From Mycobacterium sp. 236(2023) (lineage in GTDB: Bacteria; Actinomycetota; Actinomycetes; Mycobacteriales; Mycobacteriaceae): 64,000 nt of DNA. The notes under the pieces are model-generated. The model was not told the origin of the DNA, did not search any database, and saw nothing but the letters and a program-made list of their open reading frames with translations. Both the position numbers and the translations under genes were made by a program. How positions within the stretch are numbered: the stretch's first letter is position 1; each line of letters opens with the position of its first letter. Below, in pieces: positions 11,027-19,730 of the stretch. The stretch spans positions 1 to 64,000 of the forward strand of contig NZ_JARSBP010000011.1 of NCBI RefSeq assembly GCF_029623955.1. Direction: 5' to 3'.

Positions 11027-11638
11027 GTGAGCGAAGGTAGAGGGCCGGACAGCGCCTCCGGGGCCGTGGTCCTGGTGTTGTCCGGCCCCTCTGCCGTCGG
11101 GAAGTCCACTGTCGTCCGGTGCTTGCGCGAGCACGTCACGGACCTCTACTTCAGCGTGTCCGTCACGACGCGGGCACCGCGCCCCGGCGAAGTCGACGGC
11201 GTGGACTACTCCTTTGTGACGGCAGAACAGTTTCAGCAGCTCATCGATGACGGCGCCCTGCTGGAGTGGGCGGAAATCCACGGTGGGCTCCACCGATCCG
11301 GGACTCCCGCCGCGCCTGTCCGCACCGCAGCTTCCGCGGGTCACCCGGTTCTGATCGAGGTCGATCTCGCCGGGGCGCGCGCGGTCAAGCAGGCGATGCC
11401 GGAAGCCACGTCGGTCTTTCTCGCCCCGCCGAGCTGGGAGGCGCTGGAGAGCCGCCTGACCGGTCGCGGCACCGAGACGCCCGAGGCGATGGCCCGCCGT
11501 CTGGAGACGGCGAAGGCCGAACTGGCCGCCCAAGGGGACTTCGACAAGGTGGTCGTCAACAGTCAATTGGAGTCTGCCTGCGCGGAATTGGTATCCTTGC
11601 TGGTGGCCCACGCGCCGCCGCTGCGCGATCAGCCCTAA
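11027..11638 (+). CDS. gmk: Guanylate kinase
   Basis: Gmk phosphorylates GMP to GDP with ATP. The 203-residue protein carries the P-loop GPSAVGKST (residues 20-28) and the GMP-binding region VTTRAPRPGEVDGVDYSFV, followed by WAEIHGGLHRSG and the lid segment GRGTETPEAMARRL. The GTG start at 11027 has AGAGAGG just upstream and is 8 nt after the mihF stop, so the two are probably co-transcribed. With rpoZ and coaBC downstream this is the conserved mihF-gmk-rpoZ-coaBC-metK order. Confidence 0.95.
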   Translation: MSEGRGPDSASGAVVLVLSGPSAVGKSTVVRCLREHVTDLYFSVSVTTRAPRPGEVDGVDYSFVTAEQFQQLIDDGALLEWAEIHGGLHRSGTPAAPVRTAASAGHPVLIEVDLAGARAVKQAMPEATSVFLAPPSWEALESRLTGRGTETPEAMARRLETAKAELAAQGDFDKVVVNSQLESACAELVSLLVAHAPPLRDQP

Positions 11639-11668
11639 TTTTCAGATCTTTTTCAGGAGAACCTCTAC

Positions 11669-11968
11669 GTGAGCACCCCTTTGACCCCGGTCGACATCGA
11701 TCCGTCCGCCGCGAGCGCATACGACACTCCGCTGGGCATCACCAACCCGCCCATCGACGAGTTGCTCGACCGCGCGTCGAGCAAGTACGCGCTGGTCATC
11801 TACGCCGCCAAGCGTGCTCGTCAGATCAACGACTACTACAACCAGCTCGGTGACGGCATCCTCGAATACGTCGGCCCGCTGGTCGAGCCCGGCCTGCAGG
11901 AAAAGCCCCTCTCCATCGCGATGCGGGAGATCCACGGCGACCTCCTCGAGCACTCCGAGGGCGAGTAG
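11669..11968 (+). CDS. rpoZ: RNA polymerase omega subunit
   Basis: Omega helps fold and stabilise beta-prime in RNA polymerase. The 99-residue protein has the core motif DELLDRASSKYALVIYAAKR followed by ARQINDYYNQ, with the extended N- and C-termini usual in actinobacteria (C-terminal EHSEGE). GTG 11669 is preceded by CAGGAGA. It follows gmk by 30 nt and precedes coaBC by 13 nt. Confidence 0.96.
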   Translation: MSTPLTPVDIDPSAASAYDTPLGITNPPIDELLDRASSKYALVIYAAKRARQINDYYNQLGDGILEYVGPLVEPGLQEKPLSIAMREIHGDLLEHSEGE

Positions 11969-11981
11969 TCCAGGCACAACG

Positions 11982-13229
11982 GTGGCTGCCAAGCAGATCA
12001 TCGTCGGCGTCGCCGGTGGCATCGCCGCCTACAAGGCCGCGACGGTGGTCCGGCAGCTCACCGAGGCCGGTCATTCGGTCCGCGTCGTCCCGACCGAATC
12101 CGCGCTGAAATTCGTCGGTGCCGCGACCTTTGAGGCCCTGTCCGGAAACCCGGTGCACACCGGGGTTTTCGAGGACGTACACGAGGTGCCCCACGTCCGC
12201 TTCGGCCAGGCCGCCGACCTTGTCGTCGTCGCCCCCGCCACGGCCGACCTGCTCGCGCGCGCAGTCGTCGGGCGTGCCGACGATCTGCTGACAGCGACGC
12301 TGCTGACCGCGCGATGTCCGGTCCTGTTCGCCCCGGCGATGCACACCGAGATGTGGCTCCACCCGGCGACTGTCGACAACGTGGCGACGCTGCGCAACCG
12401 CGGCGCGATCGTCATGGAACCCGCGTCGGGCCGGCTCACGGGCGCCGACACCGGACCGGGACGTCTGCCCGAAGCCGAGGAGATCACGACGCTGGCGCAG
12501 CTGCTGCTCGCCCGCAACGACGCGCTCCCGTACGACCTCGCGGGCGTCAAGGTCCTCGTCACCGCGGGCGGCACCCGCGAACCGATCGACCCGGTGCGCT
12601 TCATCGGCAACAGAAGCTCGGGGAAGCAGGGCTACGCGATGGCCCGGGTCCTTGCCCAGCGCGGCGCCGAGGTGACGTTGATCGCGGGCAATACGGCGGG
12701 CCTCATCGACCCCGCGGGCGTGCATGTCACGCACGTCGGTTCGGCGACCCAACTGCGCGACGCCGTCTCCAAGCACGCCCCGGACGCCAACGTCCTCGTG
12801 ATGGCCGCCGCCGTCGCCGACTTCCGGCCCGCGCACCCGGCGACAAGCAAGATCAAGAAGGGCCCCGACACCACTACGGACCCTGCCATCGAACTGATCC
12901 GCAACGACGACGTGCTCGCCGGCGCAGTCCGGGCCCGCGACGACGGACAGCTGCCGAACATGGCCGCGATCGTCGGGTTCGCCGCCGAGACAGGCGACGC
13001 CAACGGGGACGTCCTCTTCCACGCGAGGGCCAAGTTGAAGCGCAAAGGATGCGATCTTCTCGTCGTCAACGCCGTCGGGGAGAACCGCGCCTTCGAGGTC
13101 GATCACAACGACGGCTGGCTGCTGTCGGCCGACGGTACGGAGACAGCACTGGAGCACGGGTCGAAGACCGTCATCGCTAGCCGTATTGTGGACGCGATCG
13201 CGGCTTTCCTGCACACCCGTGCCGGGTAG
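11982..13229 (+). CDS. coaBC: Phosphopantothenoylcysteine synthetase/decarboxylase
   Basis: CoaBC joins cysteine to 4'-phosphopantothenate and decarboxylates the product, giving phosphopantetheine for coenzyme A. The 415-residue protein opens with the flavoprotein decarboxylase domain (IIVGVAGGIAAYKA, then VVVAPATADLLA). It contains PAMHTEMW where many CoaC enzymes have PAMN, a variation I recall in mycobacterial homologues. The C-terminal synthetase domain starts near residue 187 (VLVTAGGTREPIDPVRFIGN). GTG 11982 was chosen by homology at the N-terminus; the frame is open further upstream through rpoZ. Confidence 0.94.
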   Translation: MAAKQIIVGVAGGIAAYKAATVVRQLTEAGHSVRVVPTESALKFVGAATFEALSGNPVHTGVFEDVHEVPHVRFGQAADLVVVAPATADLLARAVVGRADDLLTATLLTARCPVLFAPAMHTEMWLHPATVDNVATLRNRGAIVMEPASGRLTGADTGPGRLPEAEEITTLAQLLLARNDALPYDLAGVKVLVTAGGTREPIDPVRFIGNRSSGKQGYAMARVLAQRGAEVTLIAGNTAGLIDPAGVHVTHVGSATQLRDAVSKHAPDANVLVMAAAVADFRPAHPATSKIKKGPDTTTDPAIELIRNDDVLAGAVRARDDGQLPNMAAIVGFAAETGDANGDVLFHARAKLKRKGCDLLVVNAVGENRAFEVDHNDGWLLSADGTETALEHGSKTVIASRIVDAIAAFLHTRAG

Positions 13230-13385
13230 AGGCGACAAGCCGCAAACGTCAGCATGCGTGTAAAGGTTGCGCGCGGCGGGGGGACACGCTTGGGTGCTAG
13301 AGGCGCCGAAGTCGCGTGCCACTGTGACAGGTATAAGTTGACGGACTAATCATCTCAGGCGCGCTTGAGTGGAAAGGGATCGAAC

Positions 13386-14594
13386 GTGAGCCAAGCTCGG
13401 CTGTTTACCAGTGAGTCGGTGACCGAAGGGCACCCCGACAAGATCTGCGACGCCATCAGCGACTCGGTGCTGGATGCCCTGCTCGCCAGCGACCCCAAGT
13501 CCCGCGTCGCCGTCGAGACGCTGGTGACCACGGGCCAGGTGCACGTCGTCGGCGAGGTGACCACCACAGCCAAGGAGGCGTTCGCCGACATCCCGCTGAT
13601 CGTTCGCGACCGGATCAGGGAGATCGGCTACGACCACTCCGACAAGGGCTTCGACTACGAGACCTGCGGTGTGAACATCGGCATCGGCGCGCAGTCGCCC
13701 GATATCGCCCAGGGCGTCGACACCGCGCACGAGACCCGCGTCGAGGGCGCCGCCGATCCGCTCGACCTGCAGGGCGCCGGCGATCAGGGCCTGATGTTCG
13801 GGTACGCGATCAAGGACACCCCCGAGCTGATGCCGCTGCCGATCGCGCTGGCGCACCGGCTGTCCCGCCAGCTCACCAAGGTCCGCAAGGACGGCGTCGT
13901 CGACTACCTGCGTCCGGACGGTAAGACGCAGGTCACCGTGCAGTACGACGGTGTGACTCCGGTCCGGCTGGACACCGTCGTGCTCTCCACCCAGCACGCC
14001 GCCGGCATCGATCTCGAAGGGACGCTGGCTCCCGACATCCGGGAGAAGGTCGTCAACACGGTGCTGGCCGACCTGGCCCACGACACCATGGACACCTCTG
14101 ACTTCCGCCTGTTGGTCAACCCGACCGGCAAGTTCGTCGTCGGCGGCCCCATGGGCGACGCCGGTCTGACCGGCCGCAAGATCATCGTCGACACCTACGG
14201 CGGCTGGGCCCGCCACGGCGGCGGCGCCTTCTCGGGCAAGGACCCGTCGAAGGTGGACCGCTCGGCCGCGTACGCGATGCGCTGGGTGGCCAAGAACGTC
14301 GTCGCCGCGGGCCTCGCCGAACGCGTCGAGGTGCAGGTCGCCTACGCCATCGGCAAGGCCGCACCGGTCGGTCTGTTCGTCGAGACGTTCGGCACCGAGA
14401 CCGTCGATCCCGGACGCATCGAGAAGGCCATCACCAGCGTCTTCGACCTGCGACCCGGCGCCATCGTCCGAGATCTGAACCTGCTGCAGCCGATCTATGC
14501 GCAGACCGCGGCCTACGGCCACTTCGGACGCACCGACATCGAGTTGCCGTGGGAGCAGCTGAACAAGGTCGAGGATCTCAAGGCCTCGGTCTGA
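13386..14594 (+). CDS. metK: S-adenosylmethionine synthetase
   Basis: MetK makes SAM from methionine and ATP. The 402-residue protein shows the ATP-binding GHPDKICDAISD, the GAGDQGLMFGYA segment that binds methionine and ATP, and the P-loop-like GGGAFSGKDPSKVDRSAAY. The GTG at 13386 has GGAAAGGGA seven bases upstream; a TTG at 13365 is less likely. The 156-bp gap after coaBC suggests its own promoter. TATAAG at 13332-13337 is a possible -10 element, but no good -35 was seen, and no SAM riboswitch structure is apparent. Confidence 0.96.
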   Translation: MSQARLFTSESVTEGHPDKICDAISDSVLDALLASDPKSRVAVETLVTTGQVHVVGEVTTTAKEAFADIPLIVRDRIREIGYDHSDKGFDYETCGVNIGIGAQSPDIAQGVDTAHETRVEGAADPLDLQGAGDQGLMFGYAIKDTPELMPLPIALAHRLSRQLTKVRKDGVVDYLRPDGKTQVTVQYDGVTPVRLDTVVLSTQHAAGIDLEGTLAPDIREKVVNTVLADLAHDTMDTSDFRLLVNPTGKFVVGGPMGDAGLTGRKIIVDTYGGWARHGGGAFSGKDPSKVDRSAAYAMRWVAKNVVAAGLAERVEVQVAYAIGKAAPVGLFVETFGTETVDPGRIEKAITSVFDLRPGAIVRDLNLLQPIYAQTAAYGHFGRTDIELPWEQLNKVEDLKASV

Positions 14595-14644
14595 CCTCAC
14601 CGCTGGGATGATCTGACCGTTCGCCACCCTTTGCTGGGCTGAGT

Positions 14645-14650
14645 TATAGT
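14645..14650 (+). promoter_or_regulatory. Candidate -10 element upstream of the GT-C gene
   Basis: TATAGT is close to the SigA-type -10 consensus and lies 34 nt before the ATG at 14684. No convincing -35 is present, which is common in mycobacterial promoters. Transcription from here would begin around 14657, just before the palindrome at 14667-14680. Confidence 0.35.
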
Positions 14651-14666
14651 CCAGGAAATCTCTTCT

Positions 14667-14680
14667 GCACGCATGCGTGC
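14667..14680. repeat. Perfect 14-bp palindrome before the GT-C gene
   Basis: GCACGCATGCGTGC is a perfect palindrome without spacer, ending 3 nt before the ATG at 14684 and standing where a Shine-Dalgarno would be expected. It could be an operator bound by a dimeric repressor, since it lies just downstream of the candidate -10. At the RNA level it could instead be an obstacle to ribosome loading. Confidence 0.5.
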
Positions 14681-14683
14681 GGT

Positions 14684-16369
14684 ATGAGCATTCAGATGCG
14701 GGTGGACATGGTCAACGAGCAAACGCTGGTCACTCGGCGCGCACAGGCGTCGCGGTGGGCGCCTGTCATGGCGGTGGGCACCCCGACGCTTCTCGTCGGT
14801 CTGCACGCGCTCGTCTACGGGCGCTGGATCATCGACGACGCCGCCATCACGTTCGCCTACGTTCGGTCGATCGGCGCCGGACTCGGCCCCGTGCTGCAGC
14901 CCGGCGCCGAGACGGTGGAGGGATATTCCAACCCGGCGTGGCTGGCGTTGCTGCTGGCCGGCGACAAGCTCCAGATGTTCGACCACGGCACCCTGTTCGG
15001 CGTCCCCGACCAAGTGCTGTTCCCGAAGTTGCTCGCCCTGGTCATGTGCGCCGTGCTCTACGCCGCGTTCTACCGCGTCGCCAAGGCCCTGACGCGGTCG
15101 CCGGTGACCGTGACGATCGTCGCGGGCGCGATTACCGCGGCCATCCCGTCGTTCGTCATCTGGTGCTTCTCCGGCCTGGAGAACTCGCTGCTGGCGGCGT
15201 CGGTCGGGTGGCTTGCCGCATGCATCGCGACCACGGTGGCCGAGGGGAGGCTGCTGACCACCAGAACGGCGCTGATCTGTGGTCTTGTCGCGGCGGTCGC
15301 CGGTCTGACACGTCCCGACGGGATGATCTACCTGCTGGCGTATCCGCTTGCGGCGCTGCTGCTGGCGCGGGCGCCGCGTTCCGACAAGCTGCGGTACGTG
15401 GCTATCGGAACGGCGGCTTTCGCGGTTCCCCTCGGCGCTTTCCTGGTGTGGCGCTACGCGACGTTCGGCGAGTTCGTGCCCAACACCGCGATCGCGAAGG
15501 CGCAAGGCCTGCCGGATCTGATCGGCATCGCCCGGCCCTTCGAACTGGTCCTGTTCACAGGTGTCACGCCTGCGCTACTGGGGACGGTGTTCGTCGTGAT
15601 CGTGCTGCGCCGCAAGTCCGTCGACACCTCCGGGCTTCTGGCCCTGCTCATCGTCTTCGGCCTGGCGGCGCTCGCCTTCGCGATCCTCGAGGGCGACTGG
15701 ATGGGGCAGCGCCGGTTCGCGACGCCCATCTGGGCGATCGGTGCGCTGATCATCGCGGTGTCCGGGGCGCAGGTCCTCGCCGGTGCCGACGCCCGGGAGC
15801 GACGGCGGGTGTGGATCGCAAGCGCGGCGGCGGTGGTGATCGCCGCGCCGGTGCTCGCGCACTCGGCCCTGACTTTCCGGGCCGATCCGACAGTGCCGAT
15901 GTGTGCCGTCGCCTCGTACGCCGGATGGACCGTCAACGAATACGCCGACGCGCTGGGCCTCGGGGACGCGACGATCGCGACGCCCGACATCGGCGGCACC
16001 GCGTTGGTGAGCGATCTGACGATCATCGACCTCGGGGGACTGGCGGACGCGCCGCTCGCGCGCCGCTGGGCAGCGGGCGACGCGGCGGGCCTGCGCGACG
16101 ACGTCTTCGCGGCGCGCCCTGAGTTCATCGAGACCCACCACGAATGGTCGGACACCACCGGCCTGATCGACGACCCGCGGCTGGCCGCCGACTACGTCGA
16201 GGTGGTGCGGACCTCGCGCACGGACGGACTGTGGGTCCGGCGTGACCTCGCCGACCGGCTCACCGCACAGGGAGGTCTACCGGTCTCGCCGAAAGCGTTG
16301 CCGCTCAAGGCCGATGACCCCTATCAGCTGGCCGACCCACTGGCCTCCTGCGCAGAGCTGCGCCCCTAA
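14684..16369 (+). CDS. GT-C family membrane glycosyltransferase (AftB/GT89-like)
   Basis: The 561-residue protein has about nine to ten membrane helices in its first 370 residues and a hydrophilic C-terminal domain of about 170 residues. After the first helix an acidic pair, Asp51-Asp52 (WIIDDAAITFAYVRS), is followed by GLGPVLQPGAETVEGYSNPAW. That pattern matches the GT-C fold enzymes that use decaprenyl-phospho-arabinose, such as the terminal arabinosyltransferase AftB. It probably transfers a polyprenyl-phosphate sugar on the outer face of the membrane; donor and acceptor are inference. No Shine-Dalgarno precedes ATG 14684, and ATGs at 14696 and 14708 are alternatives. The 3' end overlaps the convergent monooxygenase gene by 4 nt. 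Confidence 0.75.
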   Translation: MSIQMRVDMVNEQTLVTRRAQASRWAPVMAVGTPTLLVGLHALVYGRWIIDDAAITFAYVRSIGAGLGPVLQPGAETVEGYSNPAWLALLLAGDKLQMFDHGTLFGVPDQVLFPKLLALVMCAVLYAAFYRVAKALTRSPVTVTIVAGAITAAIPSFVIWCFSGLENSLLAASVGWLAACIATTVAEGRLLTTRTALICGLVAAVAGLTRPDGMIYLLAYPLAALLLARAPRSDKLRYVAIGTAAFAVPLGAFLVWRYATFGEFVPNTAIAKAQGLPDLIGIARPFELVLFTGVTPALLGTVFVVIVLRRKSVDTSGLLALLIVFGLAALAFAILEGDWMGQRRFATPIWAIGALIIAVSGAQVLAGADARERRRVWIASAAAVVIAAPVLAHSALTFRADPTVPMCAVASYAGWTVNEYADALGLGDATIATPDIGGTALVSDLTIIDLGGLADAPLARRWAAGDAAGLRDDVFAARPEFIETHHEWSDTTGLIDDPRLAADYVEVVRTSRTDGLWVRRDLADRLTAQGGLPVSPKALPLKADDPYQLADPLASCAELRP

Positions 16370-17856
16370 GACGCGAACGAGTAGTCGTCGATCGGGAACC
16401 GGCGACTGCGCCAGGCCGCCTCGACCGTGCTGGCCGGGCGCAGCGGCACATCGCCGTGCTGGTCGAAGTAATAGCTGTTGGCCAGCCGGCAGCTGTCCTG
16501 CCAGAAGATCTGCCGGTGCCGCTTGCGCATCATCTCCGCGAAATACCGTTCGTTGGCCTCCGGCCGAACCTCGATGCGCGTGGCACCCCGGCTGCGCGCG
16601 GTCTCCAGACACCGCACGATGTGCCGGGTCTGCGTCTCGATCAGTGCGAAGTACGACGAGCCGACGTAGCCGTACGGCCCGAACACCGTGAAGAAGTTGG
16701 GGAAGCCCGGCACGCTGACGCCCTCGTATGCCTGCAGCCGGTTCTCCGTCCAGAACTTGGCGAGCGAGTTGCCGTCGGGTCCGACCACCGAGAACGTCGG
16801 AACATTGTCGGTGTCAAGCACTTTGAAGCCCGTCGCCAGGATCAGCACGTCGGCCTCGTGCAGGACGTCATCCGTGGTCGCCACCCCGGACGCGGTGATC
16901 CTGTCGATGGGCTCGGTCACCAACGCGACGTTGTCGCGGTTGAACGTCGACAGATAGGTGTTGTGGAATCCCGGACGTTTGCAGCCGACCGCGTAACGCG
17001 GGGTCAGCTTGTCCCGCAGCTCGGGGTCGTCGACCTGCTTGCGCAGATACGCCTCGCCGAGCGAGCCCATCCGCTTCGCCATCGGGTTGACCGTGAAGTA
17101 TTGCGCGGCCAGCGGGAACGTCAGCTCCACGTAGGCCTGGCTGACGAACCGCTGCAGCGTCTGCCCGAACGGCAGGCGCATCATCGCCCTCGCCGTCTTC
17201 GACAGCGGGATGTCGAACTTCGGAAAACACCAGATCGGTGTGCGCTGAAAAACGCTGAGGTGCGCGACGATCGGCGCGATCTCCGGGATCACCTGAACCG
17301 CCGACGCGCCGGTCCCGATGATCGCGACGCGCTTACCGCTCAGCTCCAGGTCGTGATCCCACCGGGCGGTGTGGACAGTGGCCCCGGCGAAGGATTCGAC
17401 GCCGGGGATGTCCGGCAGATTCGGCACGGTCAGCGCGCCGCTGGCATTGACCAGGAACCGTGCCGTCACGATGTCCCTGTCACCGCCGGTTTCACATGTC
17501 AGGCGCCAAAGACCTTGCTTACCATCGAATTCCGCGGTACGGATCACCGTGGCGAAACGGATCTTCGACCGCAGACCATATTTGTCGACGCAGTGCGCGG
17601 CGTAGGACTTCAGCTCGTTCCCGTGCGCATACGTGCGCGACCATTCGGTGCTCTGCTCGAACGAGAACTGGTAGGAGAACGACGGGATGTCCACCGCGAT
17701 ACCCGGATAGGTGTTCCAGTACCACGTGCCGCCGGGCTCATCGCCGGCCTCGACGATCAGGTAGTCGGACAAGCCGGCCCGGTCGAGCTGGATCGCGGTG
17801 CCGATACCGGAGAAGCCGGCACCGACGATCACGGTGTCAAAGTCAGGTGTAGCCAT
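16366..17856 (-). CDS. Flavin-dependent Baeyer-Villiger-type monooxygenase
   Basis: This 496-residue FAD/NADPH enzyme inserts oxygen into ketones or related substrates. The FAD Rossmann motif GAGFSG is at residues 12-17, the NADPH motif GTGASA at 181-186, and between them FAGATVHTARWD (156-167) fits the Baeyer-Villiger fingerprint FxGxxxHxxxW. The start has GGAGGTG upstream. It lies 15 nt after an HSL-family esterase on the same strand. That pairing makes sense, because an ester made by the monooxygenase could be cleaved by the hydrolase. It sits where I recall Rv1393c next to metK in M. tuberculosis. The natural substrate is unknown. Confidence 0.88.
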   Translation of the reverse strand: MATPDFDTVIVGAGFSGIGTAIQLDRAGLSDYLIVEAGDEPGGTWYWNTYPGIAVDIPSFSYQFSFEQSTEWSRTYAHGNELKSYAAHCVDKYGLRSKIRFATVIRTAEFDGKQGLWRLTCETGGDRDIVTARFLVNASGALTVPNLPDIPGVESFAGATVHTARWDHDLELSGKRVAIIGTGASAVQVIPEIAPIVAHLSVFQRTPIWCFPKFDIPLSKTARAMMRLPFGQTLQRFVSQAYVELTFPLAAQYFTVNPMAKRMGSLGEAYLRKQVDDPELRDKLTPRYAVGCKRPGFHNTYLSTFNRDNVALVTEPIDRITASGVATTDDVLHEADVLILATGFKVLDTDNVPTFSVVGPDGNSLAKFWTENRLQAYEGVSVPGFPNFFTVFGPYGYVGSSYFALIETQTRHIVRCLETARSRGATRIEVRPEANERYFAEMMRKRHRQIFWQDSCRLANSYYFDQHGDVPLRPASTVEAAWRSRRFPIDDYSFAS

Positions 17857-17871
17857 GAGGCACCTCCGGCC

Positions 17872-18807
17872 TCAGGCTAACGCGTCCCGCAGCGCCCTGA
17901 CCGCACGTTCCGTGGCTTCTGTTGCGGCGGGCACGATTCCCGCGTAACCGAGGTAGCCGTGCACGAGGGATTCGGCGTTGTGGAGTTCGACCGGGACCCC
18001 GGCGGCGACCAGCAACTCGGCGTACCGGGCGCCGTCGTCGCGCAGTGGGTCGTGGCCCGCGACCGCGATATAGGCCGGCGGCAAACCCGACAGATCACCC
18101 CGCGCAGGCACCAGCGCGATCGGGGCGTCCGTCATGTTGAGATCGCCGATGTACCAACGGCTGAAGCCCTTGCAGGACGCGAGGTCGAGGATCGGCGCGT
18201 GCGCATTCGCGGCGAACGACGGCAGTGACGTGTCGAACGTCGTCGACGGATACCAGAGCAGCTGGAAGCGCAGGGCGATGCCGGCATCACGGGCCGACTG
18301 TGCGACCACCGCGGCCAGGTTCCCGCCCGCGGAATCCCCGGCGACCGCCAGCCGCGCCGGGTCGGCGCCGATGTCGCCGGCGTTCTGCGCAACCCACTGC
18401 GTAGCGGCCCAGACGTCGTCGACGGCAGCGGGGAAGGGGTGCTCGGGCGCGAGCCGGTAGTCGACTGACACGACGACGGCACCGGCGCCGACAGCGTGGA
18501 TGCGGGCCGCGCCGTCATAGGTGTCGAGGTCGCCGACGGTCCAGCCGCCGCCGTGGATGAACACGACAGCGGGAAGCACGGTTTGGTCGGACGGCGGGCG
18601 GTAGATGCGCAGCGTGAGCGGGCCCGCGGGTCCGTCGATGACACGGTCGTGCGCCTCGACCTCGGGATGTATCGGGCTGCGCGGGAGTTCGTTGAAGCGC
18701 CGTCTGGCCTCTTCGGGCCCACCGTCGGTCGTCAGCTGGAACGGAACAACCTCGAGAACCTTCTCCAGCACGGGATCAATCGCTGCCATGGCCATCACCG
18801 TACGCAC
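17872..18807 (-). CDS. HSL-family alpha/beta-hydrolase (LipH/LipI-like esterase)
   Basis: The 311-residue protein is a carboxylesterase of the hormone-sensitive lipase family. The oxyanion-hole HGGGW is at residues 85-89, the nucleophile Ser159 lies in GDSAGG, and the catalytic Asp and His are in AGHDPLRDDG and VHGYLGYAG. It resembles the mycobacterial LipH/LipI pair over its whole length. Four in-frame starts lie close together (GTG 18807 and 18798, ATG 18795 and 18789); GAGGGGA upstream favours the first. It is probably the first gene of a two-gene operon with the monooxygenase. Short-chain acyl esters are the usual substrates of this family; the true one is unknown. Confidence 0.88.
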   Translation of the reverse strand: MRTVMAMAAIDPVLEKVLEVVPFQLTTDGGPEEARRRFNELPRSPIHPEVEAHDRVIDGPAGPLTLRIYRPPSDQTVLPAVVFIHGGGWTVGDLDTYDGAARIHAVGAGAVVVSVDYRLAPEHPFPAAVDDVWAATQWVAQNAGDIGADPARLAVAGDSAGGNLAAVVAQSARDAGIALRFQLLWYPSTTFDTSLPSFAANAHAPILDLASCKGFSRWYIGDLNMTDAPIALVPARGDLSGLPPAYIAVAGHDPLRDDGARYAELLVAAGVPVELHNAESLVHGYLGYAGIVPAATEATERAVRALRDALA

Positions 18808-18887
18808 GGTCCCCTCACAGACGTAGCCCCCTATGGCTGGCGCCTTTCCTCGACAATCGACCCGACTGCAGGAAGAGAGGATCGCTC

Positions 18888-19730
18888 GTGAGGTCTCCGT
18901 CCGGCCACCGGCCGATCTCGTTGGCCCCGTTGACGGTTCTGGAACTGAGTCCTCCCGAACTGGTCGCGTGCGCCGCCGACGCCGGCTTCGACGGTGTCGG
19001 CCTGCGGCTCATCCGGGCCACCGAAGAGGAGTTGTTGCGCCCGACCATCGGTTCGACGCCGATGATCCGCGAGACCCGACAGCGTCTCGACGACACCGGG
19101 TTGTTCCTCTTGGACATCGAGGTGTTGCGGCTGCGCCCCGACACCAAGGTGCGGGATCACTTCGGAGCCTTCCTGGAGACCGGTGCCTACCTCGGGGCTT
19201 CCCAGATCCTGGTGACCGGCAACGACCCCGACCATGCACGGCTCGCCGACAATCTGGCCGAACTCTCCGCGTTCGCCGAGGGTTTCGGTATGACGCCCAA
19301 TCTAGAGCCGATGCCGTGGACGGACGTCCGCTGCCTGGACGAGGCGACGCTGATTCTGCGCCGCTGTGCCGGTGCGGACGTCGGTGTGCTGGTGGATGCG
19401 ATCCATTACGACCGCGCGCTGGCCACACCGGATGACCTGCGCGCCATGCCGGGGGAGTGGACGCGCTATGTCCAGATCTGCGATGCGGTGCTGCCCCGGC
19501 CGACGTCGATCGACGAACTGCGCCACCAGGGGCGCAATGCCCGGCTCTTCCCGGGTGAGGGAAGCATCGACCTGGTGTCGATGCTGCGGGCGTTGCCCAC
19601 GGTGCCGGCGAGCGTCGAGGCGCCGACCGAGTGGAACGCCCCGGCTGGTGTGCGGGCGCGTGCTGCGCTGCGCTCCGCCCGCGCTGTCGTGGCGCGTGCT
19701 GACGAGAGTCGGCCACAATTGTCTGCGTGA
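18888..19730 (+). CDS. Sugar-phosphate isomerase/epimerase-like TIM-barrel protein
   Basis: The 280-residue protein resembles the xylose-isomerase-like/AP endonuclease family 2 TIM barrels. It has the opening strand ISLAPLTVLELSPPELVACA, then AADAGFDGVGLR, and the metal-ligand-type segments NLEPMPW and VLVDAIHYDR, followed by CDAVLP and FPGEGSIDL. Such proteins include isomerases, epimerases and inositol-catabolic enzymes, so the reaction cannot be fixed. GTG 18888 has GGAAGAGAGG eight bases upstream. Its stop overlaps the next gene by 4 nt, which links it to the membrane EEP protein. Confidence 0.75.
   Translation: MRSPSGHRPISLAPLTVLELSPPELVACAADAGFDGVGLRLIRATEEELLRPTIGSTPMIRETRQRLDDTGLFLLDIEVLRLRPDTKVRDHFGAFLETGAYLGASQILVTGNDPDHARLADNLAELSAFAEGFGMTPNLEPMPWTDVRCLDEATLILRRCAGADVGVLVDAIHYDRALATPDDLRAMPGEWTRYVQICDAVLPRPTSIDELRHQGRNARLFPGEGSIDLVSMLRALPTVPASVEAPTEWNAPAGVRARAALRSARAVVARADESRPQLSA

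Noticed and set aside
13230..13385. Possible SAM riboswitch before metK
   Set aside because: No kink-turn or SAM-I/SAM-IV conserved core is visible; only a candidate -10 element was seen.
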